Source of the DNA: Candidatus Aegiribacteria sp.
Lineage (GTDB): Bacteria > Fermentibacterota > Fermentibacteria > Fermentibacterales > JCC-6
Assembly (NCBI GenBank): GCA_013138965.1
Contig: WTBT01000034.1
Span: 37,384-101,383, forward strand
Direction of reading: 5' to 3'
Length of the DNA stretch: 64,000 nucleotides
The number at the start of each line of letters is the position of its first letter. Position 1 is the stretch's first letter. The position numbers and the translations under genes were made by a program. The notes beneath the pieces are model-generated. The model saw only the letters and a program-made list of their open reading frames with translations, did no database searches and was not told the DNA's origin. Positions 58,816 through 64,000 of the stretch are shown here, in pieces.

Positions 58816-59517
58816 ATGACTGATAATGATGTAATAGTCGCTGAAGGTGTTGTTAAGACCTACGATGATTCCGGAGTCCCGGTTCATGCGATCAGGGGCA
58901 TAGACTACACTCTTGCGAAGGGTGAATTCACCGCCATAATAGGTCCATCAGGTTCGGGGAAAACGACTTTTCTCAATGTTCTGGCCGGACTCGATACGCC
59001 CACTGAGGGCGAAGTATGGCTCTCGGGAAAACTGATTTCCGATATGAGCGGAAAAGAACTCTCCGACTTCAGAAGGGACCATATAGGTTTTATTTTCCAG
59101 GCTTACAACCTCTTTCCGGTACTCACTGCAGAAGAGAATGTTGAATATGTAATGCTTCTTCAGGGCATTCCCCCGGGAGAACGCCACGAAAGGGTTATGG
59201 CCATTCTCAAGAAAGTAGGGATCGCTGAATACGCAGGCAGGCTCCCCATGCAGCTTTCAGGTGGCCAGCAGCAGAGGGTGGCGGTGGCCCGAGCGATGGT
59301 TTCCCGTCCCTCCCTTGTTATCGCCGATGAACCCACCGCAAACCTGGATTCAAAGACCAGCGGTGCCCTCCTTGATATGATGCGAAGGCTGAATGAGGAA
59401 ACAGGTGTGACTTTCCTGTTCTCAACCCACGATGAGATTGTAATGAAGAGGGCGAGAAAGATCGTTGTTCTGCGTGACGGGAAGATCGACGGAAAAGCAT
59501 CCCTGGAAGATTGCTGA
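58816..59517 (+). CDS. ABC transporter ATP-binding protein, LolD type
   Basis: A 233-residue ATPase starting at ATG 58816, six bases after GGAG. It has Walker A GPSGSGKTT, Q-loop FIFQAYNLFP, signature LSGGQQQRVAVARAM, Walker B LVIADEPTANLD and switch His in FSTHD. All motifs are intact, in contrast to the ATPase at 36 kb. It powers the two adjacent permeases. Confidence 0.93.
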   Translation: MTDNDVIVAEGVVKTYDDSGVPVHAIRGIDYTLAKGEFTAIIGPSGSGKTTFLNVLAGLDTPTEGEVWLSGKLISDMSGKELSDFRRDHIGFIFQAYNLFPVLTAEENVEYVMLLQGIPPGERHERVMAILKKVGIAEYAGRLPMQLSGGQQQRVAVARAMVSRPSLVIADEPTANLDSKTSGALLDMMRRLNEETGVTFLFSTHDEIVMKRARKIVVLRDGKIDGKASLEDC

Positions 59518-60707
59518 TGAAACAGGCCTTTGCCGGTTTGCTGCTTTTGACACTGATTGCAGGAATAACTGCACGGGCTGCTGAACTATCCGGTATTCTG
59601 AAGCCGAAGTTTTCCATAACGGATCAATCCCTTCCCGACTCTTCCCTGACGTGCATATTCCAGGTTCCCCTGAGGCTCATGGTTCATCAAAGGACAGGCA
59701 TCGTAAATTTTAACGTCGCATGGGTACTGTCTCCTTCCGCGGGTAATCCGGCACTCAGCGGGGAAAACGGAGTTCACATATTCAGAATTTGCGATTCTGA
59801 TAATAGAATATTCCCTTCTTCGTGGAACGGTGACGAATCCTTCAGCATCCTTCAGGACATTGACAGGCTGAACATCAGGCTGAGAACTACATTCACAACA
59901 CTTACAATCGGAAGACAGGCTGTTCACTGGGGTGTGGCGAAATCAGTCAGCCCAACGGATTTCATTGCCCCTTTCCAGTACGGTACCCTGGATACCGAAT
60001 ATAGAATGGGTGTAGACGCGGTAAGGTCAGTTATTCCGATCGGCATGATGTCTGAACTGGATGCGGGTTACCTTTTCGGAAAGGATGCGCAGTTCTTCAA
60101 CAGCGGCTGCTGGCTGCGGGGAAGGTTCTACCTATTCCTGACCGACGCAACCCTTCTCGCAGCCTGCTTCAGGGAAAATATCATGGTAGGCGGAAGTCTG
60201 AACCGTTCTATCGGAGAGGGAACGGGATGGGTGGAATGCGCCTTTGTGTCGACAGGATTCTTCTCAAACAATTGCAATGAAGAAACCTGCTGGAGTCTTT
60301 CAACAGGATACGACAGGAGCTGGATGAACGCCGCGCTGTACGGATTCCTGGAATACCATTTCAGCTCTCCCGGAACCGATGATCCGGAATATTATCCCGA
60401 CATCCTCGCAGGCAGCGCCTGCAGGAACGGCGGCATTTATCTCCTGGGAAAACACTATCTCAGCCCGGGTACAAGCTGGGCTGTAACACCACTTCTCAAC
60501 TTCACAGGTCAGGCGCTTGTCAACCTTACCGATGGCTCTGCCTGCCTTTCCATAACCTCCGAATACAGCATTTCACAGAATACTGTCATAAATGCGGGAA
60601 TATCCCGAGGGCTGGGAAGTATTTCAAATGATCCAGCAGGAGATGCGGGCTCCGAATTCGGAACCTGGCCAGGATATTACTTTCTTTCAGCAGGATACTA
60701 CTTCTGA
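59517..60707 (+). CDS. Outer-membrane beta-barrel protein of the LolA-ABC operon
   Basis: A 396-residue protein whose ATG overlaps the ATPase stop (TGATG). Residues 1-21 are a signal ending ITARA; the rest alternates polar and aromatic residues in about 16 strands and ends with the barrel signal SAGYYF. Segments such as FTTLTIGRQAVHWGVAKSVS resemble DUF1302-like porins; this assignment is weak. It likely forms the outer-membrane endpoint or substrate partner of the transporter. Confidence 0.75.
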   Translation: MKQAFAGLLLLTLIAGITARAAELSGILKPKFSITDQSLPDSSLTCIFQVPLRLMVHQRTGIVNFNVAWVLSPSAGNPALSGENGVHIFRICDSDNRIFPSSWNGDESFSILQDIDRLNIRLRTTFTTLTIGRQAVHWGVAKSVSPTDFIAPFQYGTLDTEYRMGVDAVRSVIPIGMMSELDAGYLFGKDAQFFNSGCWLRGRFYLFLTDATLLAACFRENIMVGGSLNRSIGEGTGWVECAFVSTGFFSNNCNEETCWSLSTGYDRSWMNAALYGFLEYHFSSPGTDDPEYYPDILAGSACRNGGIYLLGKHYLSPGTSWAVTPLLNFTGQALVNLTDGSACLSITSEYSISQNTVINAGISRGLGSISNDPAGDAGSEFGTWPGYYFLSAGYYF

Positions 60708-60811
60708 GGGGATTGAGTCAGGGATTATTACGAGGAGGCTGGCTTGCAGCCAGGAAGAGGTAGCGTAAGAATCCTGAGGAAAGCGTTGAATGCTTGATTT
60801 TCAAAGGTCTG

Positions 60812-61627
60812 TCAGAAGCCGAAGAACTTAGCCATCAGCTTCAGGGCAAGATCGCGTCCCAGAATTTTTTTCGCCCAGTTCGCCTTTCTTGCATTCATCC
60901 CGACTACATAACAGAACCTGGGGCTTTTCATTGATATGACCCTGACTATCACCCCTGCGACCCTGCGAGGATCAATGCCGTACCTGCTGTCTATCCGGGA
61001 GACAACATCGTTGTAATGACCATCGATAAAAATGTTACCGACAGGTTCGTAACTATTGCCGGTTTCGTTGAAACCGGTGTTGACATTCCCGGGGTGAATC
61101 ACGGAAACCCTGATTCTCCTGTAGGTCACCTCGGCATGAAGTGATTCGTAAAACCCCTCCAGCCCCCATTTGGAAGCCGAATAAAGTGACGACATCGGTA
61201 CACCCACGCAGGCTGCTATGGAGCTTACTCCCACTATCGACCCGCCGTCTTCTATCAGTGGCAGAAAGTCTCTGACAAACTTTATGTGTGAAATCAGGTT
61301 TACATCCAGTACTCTTCCGATAATATCATCAGTGAGGTATTCAACCGGATGCGTGCTGTGAATTCCAGCTGTGATCACAAGAGTTCTGAAGCTGTGACCC
61401 GTCTCTCTGAACCCGGCCACCATCTCCAGTACACCTTTCCTGTCGGAAATATCCAGTTCCATTGTTGTCAGGTGTTCCAGCCCCGATTGTCTCAGGTTCT
61501 CAAGTTTCCGGTCATTTATGTCAGCGGCAATAACATAGAACCCTTTTTCGCAGAGTATCTTTGCGGTGGCTCGTCCAATTCCACCGGCGGCTCCGACAAT
61601 CAGTACATCCGGTTTTCTTTCAGACAT
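60812..61627 (-). CDS. Short-chain dehydrogenase/reductase
   Basis: A 271-residue classical SDR oxidoreductase: NAD(P) site GAAGGIGRATA, DIS in MELDISDRKG, the catalytic Ser in VGVSSIAAC and YSASK with catalytic Tyr and Lys. Asp in AADIND suggests NAD preference. The C-terminal 50 residues are basic (NARKANWAKKILGRDLALK), maybe membrane-associated. The substrate is unknown. The first 16 bases upstream of its ATG, including AGG, belong to a repeat element. Confidence 0.88.
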   Translation of the reverse strand: MSERKPDVLIVGAAGGIGRATAKILCEKGFYVIAADINDRKLENLRQSGLEHLTTMELDISDRKGVLEMVAGFRETGHSFRTLVITAGIHSTHPVEYLTDDIIGRVLDVNLISHIKFVRDFLPLIEDGGSIVGVSSIAACVGVPMSSLYSASKWGLEGFYESLHAEVTYRRIRVSVIHPGNVNTGFNETGNSYEPVGNIFIDGHYNDVVSRIDSRYGIDPRRVAGVIVRVISMKSPRFCYVVGMNARKANWAKKILGRDLALKLMAKFFGF

Positions 61628-61758
61628 CTAGAAACCTGTCCGGCAATGATACTCGCATACTACCGCCAAATACATCCAGTATTCTCCTCAAATCTCCGGG
61701 CATTCTATCTCAGACGCGAGGATACTCTGCTCAATGCGCATTGCGGACACACTCCTAG
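61628..61758 (+). repeat. CTAG-ended inverted-repeat element, copy 2
   Basis: 131 bases beginning and ending with CTAG. The left end CTAGAAACCTGTCCGGCAAT and the right end read on minus, CTAGGAGTGTGTCCGCAATG, are imperfect inverted repeats (about 15 of 20 with one gap). The interior aligns with copy 1 in the tRNA cluster. The element fills the spacer between the epimerase and SDR genes: the epimerase TAG lies in its CTAG end and the SDR ATG starts at the next base. No coding capacity; MITE-like. Confidence 0.8.
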
Positions 61759-62804
61759 AAGAAGTGCCTTGCCAGGCCGAGTATCCCCTGGCTCCACGGA
61801 GCTCTGTGGGATACTCCGTCACCGCCCTTCTCAAACTTCTTTCGGTTGTCCAGATACCACTGGTAGTTCCTCAGAAGAGCTTCCCTGTTGGAATACTTCG
61901 GAGTGAATCCAAGGATTCTTTCGGCTTTCTCTATGGATACGAAGGAGTCCTTCGTGGCGGTTTTGTAAACCCACGGATAAAGGGGTGACAGTTTGAAGAA
62001 CTCCAGTACCTCAAGAGCGAAGATCGTAAGATTCGCCGGAGACTCCTTGATTTTCTTGCCGAAACCGGCCTTGTCCAGGACAACCTGGTAATCCTCCCGC
62101 ATGGTGGAATATACCTTTGCCCCGATGTTGAACTCGGTGTTTACCGCTTCGGTGTCACCGTGCTCCGCGGACAGAACAATGGATTCGCACAGATCCTCCA
62201 CATCGAGAAGCTGGTACAGGTTATGCCCCCTGCCGATCATCGGGAAACTTCTTCCCTCCGAGGCCCACTGGTAGAATATGGCGAACACACCCAGTCTTTC
62301 CGGACCGACGAAGGATTTAGGCCTGAGGGTGGTGATTGTCATCCCCTTTTCACGGAATTCACGAACAATTTTTTCCGCTTCTATTTTGGTATGGCCATAT
62401 GGTCCTACTCCCACCATGGGGTCGTCCTCATACAGGGGATGCTTTTCGGGAATTCCGTAAACCGCAGTGGATGAGATGTTGATACCACGCATTACTCCAT
62501 GCGCAAGCGCGGACTCCAGAACATTGCGCGCGCCCTGTATGTTGGTCGAAAGAATGTCAGATTTCTTGTAAAGGGGCAGAGCGGCCGCTCCGTGCATGAA
62601 AACATCGATATCCCGGGACATGCAGCCATCCACCGCCTTCCTGTCCCTGATATCCACGAGATGATGCTCTATACGGTCAGCCATATCGGGGTGGGTGAAC
62701 GGCTCAATGTCAATGGAGATAACCTGATGCCCTTTCTCTACAAGATAGCGGATAAGGTTTATTCCCAGAAAACCGGACCCACCGGTTACAAGCCATCGAC
62801 TCAT
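61755..62804 (-). CDS. NAD-dependent epimerase/dehydratase
   Basis: An extended SDR of 349 residues from ATG 62804, behind GAGGGGG. It shows VTGGSGFLGINLIRYL, ISIDIEPF as the NAD-binding acidic strand end, ISSTAVYG and the catalytic YGHTKIEAEK, then RPKSFVGPERLGVF. Such enzymes modify nucleotide sugars or sterol-like substrates. Its stop codon is supplied by the CTAG end of the repeat element, so the last residues may not be ancestral. It is upstream of the SDR gene in the same direction. Confidence 0.88.
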   Translation of the reverse strand: MSRWLVTGGSGFLGINLIRYLVEKGHQVISIDIEPFTHPDMADRIEHHLVDIRDRKAVDGCMSRDIDVFMHGAAALPLYKKSDILSTNIQGARNVLESALAHGVMRGINISSTAVYGIPEKHPLYEDDPMVGVGPYGHTKIEAEKIVREFREKGMTITTLRPKSFVGPERLGVFAIFYQWASEGRSFPMIGRGHNLYQLLDVEDLCESIVLSAEHGDTEAVNTEFNIGAKVYSTMREDYQVVLDKAGFGKKIKESPANLTIFALEVLEFFKLSPLYPWVYKTATKDSFVSIEKAERILGFTPKYSNREALLRNYQWYLDNRKKFEKGGDGVSHRAPWSQGILGLARHFF

Positions 62805-62956
62805 TATAATCCCCCTCTGAAGATTTTGACAACTTTGACAGCACGGCAAATTAACCGGAATCGGATGGAAAGTCAATAGAGAACCGGAGGCTCAAATGCC
62901 CCTGAAATCATCTGCTTCGACGGAATCCCGGTTCTGATTTACACGGATGTTCAGCA

Positions 62957-62976
62957 GGGGCGGCGGTTGCCGCCCC
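62957..62976 (-). terminator. GC-rich hairpin after the lipoprotein gene
   Basis: GGGGCGGC (62957-62964) pairs perfectly with GCCGCCCC (62969-62976) around a four-base loop, 19 bases after the stop of the minus-strand lipoprotein gene. No T-run follows on either strand, so it may be a Rho-type or mRNA-stabilising structure rather than a classical terminator. Confidence 0.45.
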
Positions 62977-62994
62977 CCCCCGCGAAGATCAAGA

Positions 62995-63657
62995 TCAGTT
63001 GATGATTGAACTGGTTAGCTCGGAAACCAGGTAAATGGCTCCATCAGAATCGGTCTCATAATTGACATACTTTACAAGACCGGTTCCCTTTGAGAAGAAC
63101 ATATGAAAGTAGAAATCCGGCTCTGTCGAATCCGTGTCTCGGAGGTTGGCGCAGGTGGCAAAGGTTCCGGCCGGCACTGTGACACTTGCCGAGAGGGAGA
63201 GAACTGTTCTGGTGGTTGTCGGCTCATCGCTCTCAGGTATCCAGCTTTCAGCAAGCGTAACAGGCAGTTTCAAGAGAAGCTCATAGTCGGTTGATGTCGT
63301 ATCGTCGTACATTCTCAACTCGGTATCAGTCTTATGTGCATAGATTGTATCTGTTTCGACAGTTGTAATCGATGTGTCAGGAGTGGTCATTATCATGGTT
63401 GTAATATCCTGGATTGCGTAAAGCTGGAAGCCCTGCTGATGAGTTGTTACTTCAAGGACTTTCACGCTTTGAGATCCGCTGATTACAGTGGTGTCGGCGG
63501 AAGTTGGCACAAAATATCCGCTCAACGTGAAGTTCAACTGATTGCCTGCCGCCAATGGCATATAGTCGCCGTTCTCACTCGGGCCTGTCGAATCGTTTCC
63601 GCAACCGAAGACGATAAGCAGAGATATTACTGTAAACATTGCTACAAGTTTACGCAT
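62995..63657 (-). CDS. Putative lipoprotein, unknown function
   Basis: A 220-residue protein from ATG 63657, which follows AAGGGG; longer in-frame starts are unlikely. The N-terminus MRKLVAMFTVISLLIVFGCG is a lipoprotein signal with Cys at residue 19, followed by a flexible NDSTGPSENG linker. The mature part is threonine-rich with beta-type periodicity, of the kind seen in small exported proteins of FCB-like genomes. No family recognised. A GC-rich hairpin follows it. Confidence 0.7.
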   Translation of the reverse strand: MRKLVAMFTVISLLIVFGCGNDSTGPSENGDYMPLAAGNQLNFTLSGYFVPTSADTTVISGSQSVKVLEVTTHQQGFQLYAIQDITTMIMTTPDTSITTVETDTIYAHKTDTELRMYDDTTSTDYELLLKLPVTLAESWIPESDEPTTTRTVLSLSASVTVPAGTFATCANLRDTDSTEPDFYFHMFFSKGTGLVKYVNYETDSDGAIYLVSELTSSIIN

Positions 63658-63887
63658 GTTTCCCCTTCTTGTTTGAAGATGTGAGTTTATTTCATCCGGA
63701 CCATCCGGATAGAACACTCAAATATATGCATAACCGCAGGAAAAGCCGGAATCTTATCAGCTGGAACTGAATCGCTCCCGAAGACACCCTGATCGCGCTC
63801 TTCGTTTCAGGGTCGCTGGACCTCAAGACATTCCTTAAAGAAAAACTTTGCAGAATAGACAACTAATAACACACTAAGGAATCGGAA

Positions 63888-64000
63888 ATGAATAACTCAC
63901 TGGAAACCTATTGCATTAAGTTCTCCGGTGTTGTATTTTCCCTTCATGATAAAATTAGAGAAAGTGAACGAGATCAGACTCAAGTACGAGGCATTGCGGC
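63888..64000 (+). CDS. Start of a plus-strand gene cut by the window edge
   Basis: ATG at 63888, seven bases after AAGGA, opens a frame of 37 codons that continues past the window. The product begins MNNSLETYCIKFSGVVFSLH and is then charged. Too short to identify. The stretch from 63718 to 63887 shows no other gene. Confidence 0.45.
   Translation, partial: MNNSLETYCIKFSGVVFSLHDKIRESERDQTQVRGIA

Noticed and set aside
60739..60753. CTGGCT/AGCCAG hairpin as a terminator between the convergent barrel and SDR genes
   Set aside because: Six-base stem with a three-base loop and no T-run on either side; too weak to call.

Overview
The window reads as a chromosomal segment of an uncultured Gram-negative (two-membrane) bacterium, probably from an FCB-like candidate phylum. 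Supporting signs are an outer-membrane style gene set (LolA-like protein, LolCDE/MacB-type transporters, C-terminal-aromatic beta-barrels, O-antigen-type glycan genes, UppP) and a secreted nuclease ending in a FlgD/type-IX-like sorting domain. tRNA genes carry an encoded CCA. The phylum cannot be fixed from this sequence alone.

Left edge (1-1051): a likely gene end and a multipass membrane protein of unknown role. From 33.7 kb leftwards to 1.2 kb, on the minus strand, lies one nearly unbroken information-processing supercluster: tRNA-Thr(TGT), tRNA-Tyr, tRNA-Gly, tRNA-Thr(GGT), tuf, rpmG, tRNA-Trp, secE, nusG, rplKAJL, rpoBC, rpsLG, fusA, the S10 operon, the spc operon with secY-adk-map-infA-rpmJ, then rpsM, rpsK, rpoA, rplQ and pfkA. 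The four-tRNA plus tuf order matches the E. coli thrU-tyrU-glyT-thrT-tufB unit. rpsD is missing from its usual place between rpsK and rpoA. A good sigma70-type promoter precedes the first tRNA. RpoC carries an insertion of about 200 residues inside its SI3-like region; its predicted order of strands and helices resembles a degenerate P-loop NTPase core. This is the most unusual feature in the window.

33.8-38 kb: a small lipoprotein gene, a secreted endonuclease I-family nuclease bracketed by two 100-bp terminal-inverted-repeat elements, and a two-gene FtsX/LolD-type ABC transporter. 38-45 kb and 51-55 kb: surface-glycan genes (O-antigen ligase/polymerase, three GT4 and one GT2 glycosyltransferases, a flippase, an asparagine-synthetase-like protein), with decayed spacers between them. 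45.2-52.4 kb: a tightly coupled minus-strand operon GT4 - aspartokinase - uppP - two paralogous proteins that each join TPR repeats to an outer-membrane barrel. The longer TPR protein seems to start at an AUA codon.

54.9-60.7 kb: a self-contained plus-strand operon of a TetR regulator, LolA-like periplasmic protein, two FtsX permeases, a LolD-type ATPase and an outer-membrane barrel, preceded by a promoter with an overlapping inverted repeat. 60.8-64 kb: an SDR enzyme and an NAD-dependent epimerase separated exactly by a 131-bp CTAG-ended inverted-repeat element (a second copy lies in the tRNA cluster), a lipoprotein, and the start of a further plus-strand gene cut by the window edge.
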